NCBI GenBank assembly: GCA_035553055.1
Contig: DATNEK010000062.1
Coordinates: 1 to 64,000 of the forward strand
From: Chersky-822 sp035553055
Lineage (GTDB): Bacteria > Actinomycetota > Actinomycetes > Streptosporangiales > Streptosporangiaceae
Length of the DNA stretch: 64,000 nt
Direction: 5' to 3'
Shown here: positions 25,455 to 34,341 of the stretch, piece by piece
Layout of the letters: each line of letters opens with the position of its first letter
Position numbering within the stretch: position 1 is the first letter of the stretch
Made by a program: the position numbers and the translations under genes
The notes under the pieces: model-generated
What the model was told of the DNA's origin: nothing
What the model saw: the letters and a program-made list of their open reading frames with translations, nothing else
The model's database searches: none

Positions 25455-26390
25455 TTACCTGGCGCCTAGGCCGAGCAAGAGGCCGTCGGCGACGACGGCA
25501 GGCGAGCTCGTGATGAACATCGGCACGCCGTCGGTCGGCGCTTCGATGGTCTGGAGTAGCTCGGCGCCGTCGATGGTCGAGACGGTGCCGAGCACCTGCC
25601 CTTGGGCCACCGACTCGCCCGGCCGCACGGCCGGCTCCCACCACCCGGCGTGCGCGCAGCGCATCCAGATGAAGCGACTCAGCCTGATCGGCGCACTCAG
25701 CCCAGCGTCAGCCAGCGACGGCGGGGGTTCATCGCTCATGCCTAGCTGCGCGAGCACTCGGTTGAGGCCACGCACGTGCATCTCGACCGCGGCGGGTTCT
25801 ACCAGGCCGCAGCCTCCCGCCTCGGCGGTGATCGCCGGGATGCCAAGCTCGGCCGCCGCCGCGCTCGTGGTCCCGGCGACGGCGCGGTCGGGTCCTGGCT
25901 CTTGCCTGATCACATAGCCGAGCCCATACGCGACCGCCAGCTCGGCAGCGCGCTCCTGCGCCGGCCCGGCGTCGTAGAGCGCGAAGGGCTCGAGCGCCTC
26001 AGGCTGGTCGCCGCAGTGCGCGTCGATGACCGCGTCGGCCCCGGCAATGAGCGCACCGAACGCGGCATGCGCGAACCGCTCGGTAAAGGAACCGGAAGGG
26101 TTACCGGGAAAATGCCGGTTCAGGTTCTTGCCGTCGGCCGGGATCACGAACGGGCTGCGGGCTTCGAACGCTGGCAGGTTGAGCACCGGCACCGCGCGCA
26201 CCGAGCCGCGAAGCTCGCGCTGCGCCAGGCCAGCCGCCCACGCGCGGACGCCAGCCATCGACGCGTACTCGCAACCGTGCACGCCGGCGATCACGGTCAG
26301 CTTCGGTCCGTCACCGGAGCCGGCTACGTCGACGACTGGAACCTCGCACCCGGCTATGTCGATCGTGTGCCGGCGCACCGTCGCGGGCAT
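25455..26390 (-). CDS. Aspartoacylase / succinylglutamate desuccinylase-like zinc hydrolase
   Basis: 311 residues of the M14-type AstE/AspA family. The zinc ligands are His38 and Glu41 in GVHGCEYAS and His125 in DAHCGD. Arg/Asn-containing substrate motifs (KNLNRHFPG) follow, and a C-terminal beta domain of the kind that caps the active site. The family removes acyl groups from N-acyl amino acids. It begins 3 bases after the stop of the reductase-amidase fusion, so the two are translationally linked and probably act on the same compound. Confidence 0.85.
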   Translation of the reverse strand: MPATVRRHTIDIAGCEVPVVDVAGSGDGPKLTVIAGVHGCEYASMAGVRAWAAGLAQRELRGSVRAVPVLNLPAFEARSPFVIPADGKNLNRHFPGNPSGSFTERFAHAAFGALIAGADAVIDAHCGDQPEALEPFALYDAGPAQERAAELAVAYGLGYVIRQEPGPDRAVAGTTSAAAAELGIPAITAEAGGCGLVEPAAVEMHVRGLNRVLAQLGMSDEPPPSLADAGLSAPIRLSRFIWMRCAHAGWWEPAVRPGESVAQGQVLGTVSTIDGAELLQTIEAPTDGVPMFITSSPAVVADGLLLGLGAR

Positions 26391-26393
26391 GGC

Positions 26394-28565
26394 TCAGTCC
26401 TTCCTCGGGTCACTGGAGTAGGTCATCGGCGAGAACACCTGCTCGGCGGCAGCGGCGACGTCCAGCAAATCGAAGTCGGCGCCGCGCCGGCCGGCGAGCT
26501 GCAATCCGGCCGGGAGCCCCGCGATCGGCACGGGCAGCGAGATCGCCGGGTGGCCGGTCAGGTTGTACGGGCCGGTGAACCGGCCTTCGCCGTTGTCGTC
26601 GCCCAATCCGAAGGGCGGGTCCTGCTCGGGTGCGGTGTAGCCGACCGTCGGCCCGGCCAGCACGTCGACCCCTGCGAGGTTCAGTTCGATCGAGGCGGTC
26701 AACTCGGCCTGTTCGTCAAGCGCTCTGGCGAACATCGCGTCTGTCACCGACGCGCCGAACGCGAGCAGCGCCCTGGTGCCGTCGCTATAACGGCTGGTGT
26801 CCTTGCTCGCGTGGGTAGCAAAAGTTTCTTTAGAAACAATAACCGCCAGCGACTGTTCCCACTTGGCAAGCTGGTCGAGCCAGGAGCCGGTCAGCTCGTG
26901 CAGCTCCCAGCCGGCCTGCGCCAGAGCAGCGAGGGCTGCCGTCACAGCGTCCGCGACCTCAGTGGTCACCGACGAGTCAGCGAGCTGCGCGCTGAGCACG
27001 CCGACGCGAAAACGCCTCCCGCGCCGGCCTCCATCGCCGGATCCGGGTGCGGGCAGGGGCTGGGCGGCGATCACGGAGAGCAGCCTGGCTGAGTCAGCCA
27101 CGGTCGCGGTCAGCGTGCCGGCGTGGTCGCAGCGCGGCGAGAGCGGGAAGATGCCGCCGACGGGGACAAATCCGTAAGTCGGCTTGAGGCCGACGACTCC
27201 GCAGTAGGAGGCAGGAATCCTGATCGATCCGCCGGTGTCGGTGCCGATGGACAGCGCGCATACGCCGGCGGCGATCAGCGCGGCTGATCCTCCCGATGAG
27301 CCGCCCGAAGTGCGCGACGGGTCCCTCGGGTTGCGGGTGTCCCCGATGTCGGGATGGGCGAACCCCGCCGCATACTCCAGGCACTGAGTCGCGGCGAACA
27401 CCTCCGCGCCGGCGGCGCGCAGGCGCGTCACGATGACCGCGTCCTTCTTGGCTGGCCCGGGGTCGCTGGCCGGGCTGCCGCATCTGGTCGGCACGCCGGC
27501 GATCGAGGCGATGTCCTTGACCGCGACCGGCTCGCCAGCCAGTGGTCCGTGCGCGGCCCGGTCAGGAGCGCCGATCACGGCGGCGACGGCGTTCAGCGGC
27601 GTGCCGAGGCGGTCGAGACGCTCATAGGTCGCCAGCAGGTCGAGGTTGGACCGCGAGCAAACCCGGTCGCCGCTCTCGATGGCCTGGACTAGCTCGATGA
27701 TCCTGGCGATCAGCGGCGCCTGCGGTCCGGCCAGCCCGTCGAGGATCGCGGCGACCTCGGTCGGACGGTGCAGCACGGCAAGATCGCGGTAGATGCCCGA
27801 ATGCGTCTTCGCTGACCGCCGGTTGAACTCGGCCAGTCTCGTCAGCGATCCGTCGAGATCGGCTGGGTCAAAGCCGTCGAGTGGCACCGCCGGCAGCGGC
27901 GCCTGGGCGAGCACTTGCCTTGCCACCGCGAGCATGAGCGGCTGATACGCGGGATCGTCAAGCGTGTCGGCGATCGGCAGATCGCTGACCGCGCCCGCGG
28001 CGAGCATCGCGCCGTAAGCCTCCTTGGCCCAGATATAGCCGAGCACGTTGGAGGTGATCTCGGCGTCGGCGATGTCGGCGGCGAGCGAGGTGATCCGGTC
28101 GCTGATTGTGCCGTCAGTCTCGCCGACCACGAACGTTGCCCGGTTGCCGCGCAGCACAAGGCCAGGTTCGATGACGTCGGCGCCGAAGTTGACGCAGGCC
28201 TCGACCACCTTGCCTGGTCCAACCGCATCGGCGAGCACAGCCGTGTTCAGCCCGTTCTGCATGGACAGCACGTAGCCGGAACCGCCAAGCCGCCCGGCGA
28301 CCGCCGCGGCGGCGGTCGCCGTGTGATGCGCCTTGACCGAGATGAGCACCGGGCAGTCAAGCACCGAAGGCAACTCGTCAGGAAGAACCGCTCCGGCGTG
28401 CGCGGTGAAGTCCTCCACCGGGCCGGTGATCCTGATGCCATGCGCTCTGACCGCGTCGACGACGCGCGGGTCAGCGTCCGCGATTAGCACATCGTGGCCG
28501 TCCCGTACCAGGCCGGCCGCCACAGTACCCCCGATGGCCCCACAGCCAAGCACTATATAACGCAC
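26394..28565 (-). CDS. Fusion: ketopantoate-reductase-like domain + amidase-signature domain
   Basis: 723 residues with two enzymes in one frame. Residues 1-~310 are a PanE/ApbA-type reductase: the NAD(P)-binding VLGCGAIGG at 5-13, MQNGLNT, and the conserved Lys region IWAKEAYG (K181). Residues ~320-723 are an amidase-signature hydrolase: Lys350 in PVAVKDIAS, GGSSGGSAA at 421-429 and the nucleophile Ser447 in TDTGGSIR, so the Ser-Ser-Lys triad is complete. There is no stop or frameshift between them. The pairing suggests that the amide product is the reductase substrate; pantothenate-like amides are one idea. The GTG start at 28565 has no clear ribosome site. Confidence 0.85.
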   Translation of the reverse strand: MRYIVLGCGAIGGTVAAGLVRDGHDVLIADADPRVVDAVRAHGIRITGPVEDFTAHAGAVLPDELPSVLDCPVLISVKAHHTATAAAAVAGRLGGSGYVLSMQNGLNTAVLADAVGPGKVVEACVNFGADVIEPGLVLRGNRATFVVGETDGTISDRITSLAADIADAEITSNVLGYIWAKEAYGAMLAAGAVSDLPIADTLDDPAYQPLMLAVARQVLAQAPLPAVPLDGFDPADLDGSLTRLAEFNRRSAKTHSGIYRDLAVLHRPTEVAAILDGLAGPQAPLIARIIELVQAIESGDRVCSRSNLDLLATYERLDRLGTPLNAVAAVIGAPDRAAHGPLAGEPVAVKDIASIAGVPTRCGSPASDPGPAKKDAVIVTRLRAAGAEVFAATQCLEYAAGFAHPDIGDTRNPRDPSRTSGGSSGGSAALIAAGVCALSIGTDTGGSIRIPASYCGVVGLKPTYGFVPVGGIFPLSPRCDHAGTLTATVADSARLLSVIAAQPLPAPGSGDGGRRGRRFRVGVLSAQLADSSVTTEVADAVTAALAALAQAGWELHELTGSWLDQLAKWEQSLAVIVSKETFATHASKDTSRYSDGTRALLAFGASVTDAMFARALDEQAELTASIELNLAGVDVLAGPTVGYTAPEQDPPFGLGDDNGEGRFTGPYNLTGHPAISLPVPIAGLPAGLQLAGRRGADFDLLDVAAAAEQVFSPMTYSSDPRKD

Positions 28566-28574
28566 GGCTCGGAA

Positions 28575-28592
28575 CGTTACAACACGGTAACG
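28575..28592. promoter_or_regulatory. Candidate operator in the divergent island promoter
   Basis: CGTTAC (28575-28580) and GTAACG (28587-28592) form a perfect inverted repeat with a 6-base spacer. It sits 10 bases upstream of the fusion gene start, in the region shared with the ABC importer operon. It could be the binding site of the LacI-family protein encoded at the end of that operon. Confidence 0.4.
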
Positions 28593-28776
28593 CCATCGGT
28601 CTAGGTATCAGCCTACTATTTACAACTCGCCGGTTTGCGGCCAGATTATGAAAAACAAAGGTTTGTCCAGCTAGGCTGGTCAGCCTGTAGGGCGAGCAGC
28701 GTGGCTTGCCGTGTGCCCCGGGCGAGCGGGGATAGCACAGCGGTCGGATCTCGGTCGCCTTAACTAAGGAGCTTGC

Positions 28777-30348
28777 GTGAGGGTTCGAATCACATCGGCC
28801 AAGGCTCTGATCGCGGCCAGCGCACTCGTTGTACTGGCCGCCTGCGGTTCAGGAGGAAGTTCGTCGTCCAGCGGATCCGCCGCGCCGGCCGGCGCTCCGA
28901 TCCGCGGCGGCAACCTCGTATTCGACGCTCTCCAGGACGCGCAGTCGATGAACAACACGACCGTCTTCGACAACAACTCGATCTGGATCTTCGAGCAGAT
29001 CTTCCAGCCGCTGTACACCGTCACGAACAACGGCAAGGGCGTGGAGCCTTGGCTGGCTACCAGTTACACGATGTCGCCAGACAAGAAGTCATACACGTTC
29101 AAGCTCAGGCCAGGCGTGAAGTTCTCCAACGGCAAGCCGATGACGTCAGCCGACGTGAAGTTCTCGATCGACCAGGACCGCAAGGCGAAGGGCGGATGGG
29201 ACTTCCTGGACTTGGCGATCGCCTCGGTCGACGACCCGTCGCCAGGCACGGTGGTCATTCACCTCAAGTACCCGTGGGCGCCGCTGCTTGCCGACTTGTC
29301 GATCTTCGCCAACGGCATCGTGCCGAACAACTACGACGGCCAGACCGAAGCGCAGTTCTACACCCACCCGATCGGCACCGGCCCGTTCATGTGGGATTAC
29401 TGGCACAAGGGCCAGGCGCTCAAGCTGGTGCGCAACCCGTACTACTGGCAGCGGGGCAAGCCCTACCTGAACAGCGTGACCTGGGAGGACGTGCCGAGCG
29501 ACAACACCAGGGAACTCAACCTCAAGGGCGGCCAGGCTCAGATCGACCAGACTCCGGCCTGGTCAACGGTGGACAGCCTGAAGACCACGCCGGGCGTGAC
29601 AATGTCCTTGTTCCCCTCGACTCAGACCAACTACCTGGCGTTCAACGAACATCGCAAGCCGTTCGGCGACGTGCACGTTCGCCGGGCTATCTCGTTCGCG
29701 ATCAACCGGGCAGCGCTGGTCAAGGCCGTTCTGTTCGGCAACGGCAAGCCGGCCAACTCACTGTTGCCGCCGCAGGTGCCGTTCTACCAGGCCGCCACCC
29801 AGGGGCTGCAGTTCGACCTGACCGCCGCCAAGGCGGAGATGGCCAAGTCCTCCGTTCCGCACGGCTTCAGCACCGAAATCATCGTCCCGTCAGGAAACTC
29901 GGACTACATCACGATCGCGACGATCCTGCAGGCCGAGCTGAAGCCTCTCGGCATCAAGCTCAACATCAGCGAGCTTGACCCGAACACCGTCAATAACGAC
30001 GAACAGCACTTCAAGTACGACATGGTGCTGACGCTGTGGACGATGGACATCCCTGACCCTGATGAGCTCACCTACTTCGCTGTCGACCCCCAAGGTGGCG
30101 CGAGCTCCTTCTTCACGTTCTACAACAACCCGACGGTGGTCAAGGACACCGTCGCCGCGGAGAAGACCACCGACCCGGCCGCTCGCCAGTCTTTCTACAA
30201 CGTCGTGCAGGCCGACGCGGCGGCTGACGCGTTCATGGCCTTCCTGTACTACTCGCCTTACCCATACGCCTCGACGAGCAACGTGCACGGCTTCTTCGTG
30301 ACACCTCTCGGCAACATGCACATGGAGGACGTCTGGCTCAGTAAGTAA
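28777..30348 (+). CDS. ABC importer substrate-binding lipoprotein (peptide/opine family 5)
   Basis: 523 residues. The lipobox LAACGS puts the lipidated cysteine at residue 23, followed by a Ser/Gly linker. The SBP_bac_5 body has QIFQPLYTVTNNGKGVEPWLATSY and YTFKLRPGVKFSNGKPMTSADVKFSID near the N-terminus. Members bind oligopeptides, dipeptides, opines or nickel. AAGGAGC precedes the GTG start. It leads the operon with DppBCDF-type genes; the stem-loop after it may favour its higher expression. Confidence 0.92.
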   Translation: MRVRITSAKALIAASALVVLAACGSGGSSSSSGSAAPAGAPIRGGNLVFDALQDAQSMNNTTVFDNNSIWIFEQIFQPLYTVTNNGKGVEPWLATSYTMSPDKKSYTFKLRPGVKFSNGKPMTSADVKFSIDQDRKAKGGWDFLDLAIASVDDPSPGTVVIHLKYPWAPLLADLSIFANGIVPNNYDGQTEAQFYTHPIGTGPFMWDYWHKGQALKLVRNPYYWQRGKPYLNSVTWEDVPSDNTRELNLKGGQAQIDQTPAWSTVDSLKTTPGVTMSLFPSTQTNYLAFNEHRKPFGDVHVRRAISFAINRAALVKAVLFGNGKPANSLLPPQVPFYQAATQGLQFDLTAAKAEMAKSSVPHGFSTEIIVPSGNSDYITIATILQAELKPLGIKLNISELDPNTVNNDEQHFKYDMVLTLWTMDIPDPDELTYFAVDPQGGASSFFTFYNNPTVVKDTVAAEKTTDPAARQSFYNVVQADAAADAFMAFLYYSPYPYASTSNVHGFFVTPLGNMHMEDVWLSK

Positions 30349-30363
30349 CGGTGCGGTGCTGGC

Positions 30364-30383
30364 CCAGGGGGACGACCCCCTGG
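30364..30383. repeat. G-rich palindromic stem-loop
   Basis: CCAGGGGG (30364-30371) pairs perfectly with CCCCCTGG (30376-30383) around ACGA, followed by AACCCCC. It closely resembles the core of the 39-bp repeats at 6295-6372. Lying between the binding-protein gene and the permease genes, it may act as a partial terminator or mRNA stabiliser. Confidence 0.6.
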
Positions 30384-30433
30384 AACCCCCGCACGCCCGC
30401 AACTGGCACAGGTACGTTGAGAGGTGAGAGCCA

Positions 30434-31378
30434 TTGGGACGGATGACGTTCGTCTTCCAGCGTCTGCTGATGCTGATACCAGTGGCGATCGGCGTCACGA
30501 TCGTCGTTTTCTTCATGATCCACTTGATCCCCGGCGACCCGGCGAGCACGATACTCGGGATCCATGCCACCCCGAAAGCCGTGGCCTTTCTGCACCACGA
30601 ATGGGGTCTTGACCGGCCGCTGGTAAGCCAGTACTGGCTGTTCATGGACCGGCTGGTGCACGGCAATCTCGGCCAGAGCCTGTACTACAGCGCGCCGGCG
30701 GCCAGCATCATCGCGACGCGGATACCCGCCACGCTGTGGCTCCTGGTCTACGCGGTCATTCTCGCCATCGCGATCAGCGTCCCGCTCGCCATGATCGCGG
30801 CAAGCCGCAAGGATGGTGTACGCGACCACGTGGTCAGGGCCGTCCCGCTGGTCGGTCTCGGGATGCCGCCGTTCTGGCTCGCGATCCTGTTGATCTACGC
30901 CTTTGCCATCACCGTGCACTGGTTCCCTACCAGCGGCTACGGCGCCGGGTTCTTCGGTCACCTGCACTCGATGTTCCTGCCTGCGCTCGTGGTGGCGATC
31001 GCGCTCGCGCCTGTGGTCATCCGCGCGCTGCGGGCCAGCATGCTCAACGTGCTCGGCGCCGAGTACATCACCACGGCGAAGTCCAAGGGAGTGCCAGCGC
31101 CGCGACTGTTTCTGCGGCACGTGCTGCGCAACGCGGTGATCCCGGCGGTGACCGTGCTCGGCATCAACATCGGCTTCCTGATTGGCGGGACCGTCATCAT
31201 CGAGAACGTCTTCGCGATTCCCGGCATCGGACAGCTGATGATCAGCTCGATCTTCCAGCGCGACTTCCCGGTCGTGCAGGGCGTGACCCTGGTATTCGGA
31301 GTCCTCGTCGTCATGGTCAACCTGCTGGCCGACCTGTCCTATGCCGCGCTTGACCCGAGAGTCAGGTTCGACCGATGA
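30434..31378 (+). CDS. ABC importer permease, DppB-like
   Basis: 314 residues with six predicted helices. The EAA-type loop is EYITTAKSKGVPAPRLFLRHVLRNAVIPAVTVLG. The N-terminal signature FQRLLMLIPVAIGVTIVVFFMIHLIPGDP is typical of DppB/OppB. A TTG start at 30434 fits the GAGAGGTGAG ribosome site; an ATG lies 9 bases on. It overlaps the next permease gene by four bases. Confidence 0.92.
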   Translation: MGRMTFVFQRLLMLIPVAIGVTIVVFFMIHLIPGDPASTILGIHATPKAVAFLHHEWGLDRPLVSQYWLFMDRLVHGNLGQSLYYSAPAASIIATRIPATLWLLVYAVILAIAISVPLAMIAASRKDGVRDHVVRAVPLVGLGMPPFWLAILLIYAFAITVHWFPTSGYGAGFFGHLHSMFLPALVVAIALAPVVIRALRASMLNVLGAEYITTAKSKGVPAPRLFLRHVLRNAVIPAVTVLGINIGFLIGGTVIIENVFAIPGIGQLMISSIFQRDFPVVQGVTLVFGVLVVMVNLLADLSYAALDPRVRFDR

Positions 31379-32250
31379 GTGCCATCTCGGCGGACGGTCT
31401 AATGGCCGTCGAGCGGCAAGTCGCGCCGCGCTCGGTGCGCCGTTGGTACCGGCAGCCGGCGCTGGCGTTCGGTGTCGTCCTGCTCGGGCTGATCGTGATC
31501 GCCGCAGTGCTCGGTCCGCTGCTGAGCCCCTACAACCCGATCACGCAGAATCTCGGCCAGACGCTGCTCGGACCGAGCGCGCACCACCTGGTCGGCACCG
31601 ACCAGCTTGGCCGCGACACCTTTACCAGGCTGCTTTATGGTCTGCGCAACGACCTGCGCATCGCGTTCCTCGCGGTGGTTTCGCCGTTCTGCATAGGCGT
31701 GGTGCTCGGCAGTATCTCCGGCTACTTCGGCGGCTGGGTCGACGCCGTGATCATGCGGCTGGTCGACATCGTCGTCGCCTTCCCTTTCTACGTGCTGGTC
31801 ATCGCTCTGGTCTTCGTGCTCGGCCCCGGTCAGCGCAGCATCTACATCGCGATCACGCTGGTCGGCTGGGTGTCCTACGCGCGGATCATCCGCAGCGAGA
31901 TCCTGGTCGCCAAGAGGCAGGATTACGTGCTCGCCGCGCAGTCGGGCGGCCTGTCGGCCGTGCGCATCATGGCCAGGCACCTGCTGCCTAACGTCGTCAG
32001 CCAGGCAATCATTTACGGCATGTCCGACATCGTGCAGGACATCTTGGCGATCGTCGCGCTCGGCTACTTCGGGCTAGGCATTCCGCCGCCGACGCCTGAT
32101 CTCGGCTCAATGATCAACGACGGGCAGAACTTCATGACCACGCACTGGCAGCTCACTACGTTCCCCGGCCTCGTCGTCGTTCTTGTCGGGCTGTCGCTTT
32201 CTCTGATCGGCGACGGGCTCGCCGACATCATCAGGCCAGGTCAGGCATGA
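31375..32250 (+). CDS. ABC importer permease, DppC-like
   Basis: 291 residues. It has the DppC N-terminal helix, the LGTDQLGRD-type motif (HLVGTDQLGRDTFTRLLYG) and the EAA loop RQDYVLAAQSGGLSAVRIMARHLLPNVVSQ. It pairs with the DppB-like permease to form the membrane channel. It begins with an ATGA overlap with the previous gene and ends with an ATGA overlap with the next. Confidence 0.92.
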   Translation: MSAISADGLMAVERQVAPRSVRRWYRQPALAFGVVLLGLIVIAAVLGPLLSPYNPITQNLGQTLLGPSAHHLVGTDQLGRDTFTRLLYGLRNDLRIAFLAVVSPFCIGVVLGSISGYFGGWVDAVIMRLVDIVVAFPFYVLVIALVFVLGPGQRSIYIAITLVGWVSYARIIRSEILVAKRQDYVLAAQSGGLSAVRIMARHLLPNVVSQAIIYGMSDIVQDILAIVALGYFGLGIPPPTPDLGSMINDGQNFMTTHWQLTTFPGLVVVLVGLSLSLIGDGLADIIRPGQA

Positions 32251-33287
32251 CCATCGGAGATGCGGGAGCGTTGTCGGGGGCAGGCACGGGCGGTACCGTG
32301 CTCGAGGTTCGCGATCTGCGCGTGCGGATAGCGGCCCGGCACGGAACCGTCCGCGCGGTCGACGGCGTCTCGCTCGAGGTGGCCAGGGGCGAGGCGGTCG
32401 GCCTGGTCGGTGAGTCAGGATCAGGCAAGAGCATGACGCTTCGCGCGATTCTCGGCGTGCTGCCGCCCGAAGCGAAAGTCACCTCGGGCCAGATCCTGCT
32501 CGATGGGGTCGATCTGGTACCGCTGTCGAATTCAGACCTCAACCGGATACGCGGCCCGAAGATATCGATGATCTTCCAGGAGCCGATGAGCGCGCTCAAC
32601 CCGGTCATGCGGGTCGGTTACCAGATAGCGGAAGGTCCGCGGGTACATCTCGGCTACAGCAAGGCCCAGGCCGCGGAACGTGCGCTCGAGCTAATGCGCC
32701 GGGTCGGCATTCCCGATCCCGAGCGGCGGTTCCGTGCCTATCCGCACGAGTTCTCCGGCGGAATGCGGCAGCGCGTAATGATCGCGATCGCGCTGTCCTG
32801 CGAACCCGAGATCATCTTGTGCGACGAGCCGACCACCGCGCTCGACGTGACCATCCAAGATCAGATCCTGCGGTTGCTCGCCAGCCTGTGCCGCGAGTCA
32901 GGGGTGAGCCTCATCTTCGTCACCCATGACCTCCCTGTCGTCGCCCAGCTATGCCAGCGGGTCGCGGTCATGTACGGAGGAGAACTGGTCGAGCGTGGTC
33001 ATGTGCACGATGTGCTGCTCGACCCGCGCCATCCATACACACTGGGGCTGGTCAGGTCCGCGCCTGACGTGGAGTACGTGCGCGAGTCGCTGGTGCCGAT
33101 CCCCGGGTCGCCGCCTAGCCTGGTCAGCCCGCCATCGGGATGCCGGTTCCATCCCCGATGCGCATTCGTCGAACAGGACTGCCGGGTGCAACCAACTCCG
33201 CTGCGCGAGCTGCCTGGCGGCCGGTACACCGCCTGCCTGCACTATGAGCGCTGCGAGGAAGCCCTAGCCGATCGGATCAGGCCATGA
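32247..33287 (+). CDS. ABC importer ATPase, DppD-like
   Basis: 346 residues with Walker A GESGSGKS, signature FSGGMRQR, Walker B IILCDEPTTALD and the switch His in VTHDLP. The C-terminal oligopeptide-transporter extension carries cysteines (CRFHPRCAFVEQDC), a probable iron-sulfur or metal motif known in Dpp/Opp ATPases. It powers import together with the DppF-like subunit. Confidence 0.92.
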   Translation: MTIGDAGALSGAGTGGTVLEVRDLRVRIAARHGTVRAVDGVSLEVARGEAVGLVGESGSGKSMTLRAILGVLPPEAKVTSGQILLDGVDLVPLSNSDLNRIRGPKISMIFQEPMSALNPVMRVGYQIAEGPRVHLGYSKAQAAERALELMRRVGIPDPERRFRAYPHEFSGGMRQRVMIAIALSCEPEIILCDEPTTALDVTIQDQILRLLASLCRESGVSLIFVTHDLPVVAQLCQRVAVMYGGELVERGHVHDVLLDPRHPYTLGLVRSAPDVEYVRESLVPIPGSPPSLVSPPSGCRFHPRCAFVEQDCRVQPTPLRELPGGRYTACLHYERCEEALADRIRP

Positions 33288-34327
33288 CTGAACCGCTCCT
33301 TTCGGTCAGCGACATGGCCGTGTCGTTCACCGTGGGCTCGCGGCTCGCCGCCAGCATCAAGCACGAGCAGCGGCTGCTGCGCGCTGTCGACGGCGTCGAT
33401 CTCGACCTCGCCAAGGGCGAGGCGCTGGCGCTGGTCGGCGAGTCTGGTTCTGGCAAGTCCACCTTCGCGCTCGCACTCGCCGGCCTTCGGCCCGCCGACC
33501 GCGGGCAGATCAAGTTCGACGGAAGGGTCCTGCCATCCCGCAGGTCGAGCGCCGATCAGCAGCGCATCCAGATGGTCTTCCAGGATCCCTACTCCTCGCT
33601 CAACCCGAGGCTGACCGTGGGCGGCATGCTCCGCGAGCTGATTCGGGTGCATCACATCGTGCCCCAAGGCCAGGCCGACTCTTACTGCAAGGAGCTGCTC
33701 AGGCTGGTCGGGCTCGACGGGGAGGCGATGCGCGCGTACCCGCGGCAGTTCTCTGGCGGCCAGCGCCAGCGGGTCGCGATCGCAAGGGCCCTCGTGCTCA
33801 AGCCGGACGTGCTGGTCGCCGACGAGCCTGTGTCGGCGCTCGACGTCAGCGTCCAGGCGACGATACTGAACCTGCTGGCCGACCTGCGGGCCGAACTCGG
33901 ACTGACACTGCTACTGATCTCGCACAACCTGGCGGTGGTCAGGCACCTATGCGACCGGGTCGCCGTTATGTACCTGGGCCGGATCGTCGAGGTCGCGCCG
34001 ACCGAGCAGCTTTTCGCCGACCCGAGGCACCCCTACACCAAGGGCCTGCTCGCCGCCATCCCGCGGCTGACCGCCGACCCAGTCAGGGAAGCCGATGAGG
34101 GACCCGCGGTGGTCGGCGACCCGCCGAGCGCGCTGCGCATCCCGGTCGGCTGCAGGTTCCGCACCCGGTGTCCCATCGCGCAGCAGCGCTGCGAGTTCGA
34201 CGACCCGCTGCTGACGGCGGCACCAGGCAGCCCCGCCCATCGGGCCGCGTGCCATTTCGCGTTCGAAGGGGCGATCGACGCACCGCCGGCCGGGCAGCGG
34301 GCGGCCGTGCCGGGGAAAGGGGACTAG
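33284..34327 (+). CDS. ABC importer ATPase, DppF-like
   Basis: 347 residues with Walker A GESGSGKST, signature FSGGQRQR, Walker B VLVADEPVSALD, switch His in ISHNLA, and the C-terminal CRFRTRCPIAQQRC cysteine motif. The start overlaps dppD by four bases. Together with the preceding genes it completes a five-component importer. Confidence 0.92.
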   Translation: MTEPLLSVSDMAVSFTVGSRLAASIKHEQRLLRAVDGVDLDLAKGEALALVGESGSGKSTFALALAGLRPADRGQIKFDGRVLPSRRSSADQQRIQMVFQDPYSSLNPRLTVGGMLRELIRVHHIVPQGQADSYCKELLRLVGLDGEAMRAYPRQFSGGQRQRVAIARALVLKPDVLVADEPVSALDVSVQATILNLLADLRAELGLTLLLISHNLAVVRHLCDRVAVMYLGRIVEVAPTEQLFADPRHPYTKGLLAAIPRLTADPVREADEGPAVVGDPPSALRIPVGCRFRTRCPIAQQRCEFDDPLLTAAPGSPAHRAACHFAFEGAIDAPPAGQRAAVPGKGD

Positions 34328-34341
34328 CCATCACTCCGATC

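Noticed and set aside
25776..27092. Long plus-strand open frame (438 codons)
   Set aside because: Antisense to the aspartoacylase and fusion genes; no ribosome site or recognisable motif.
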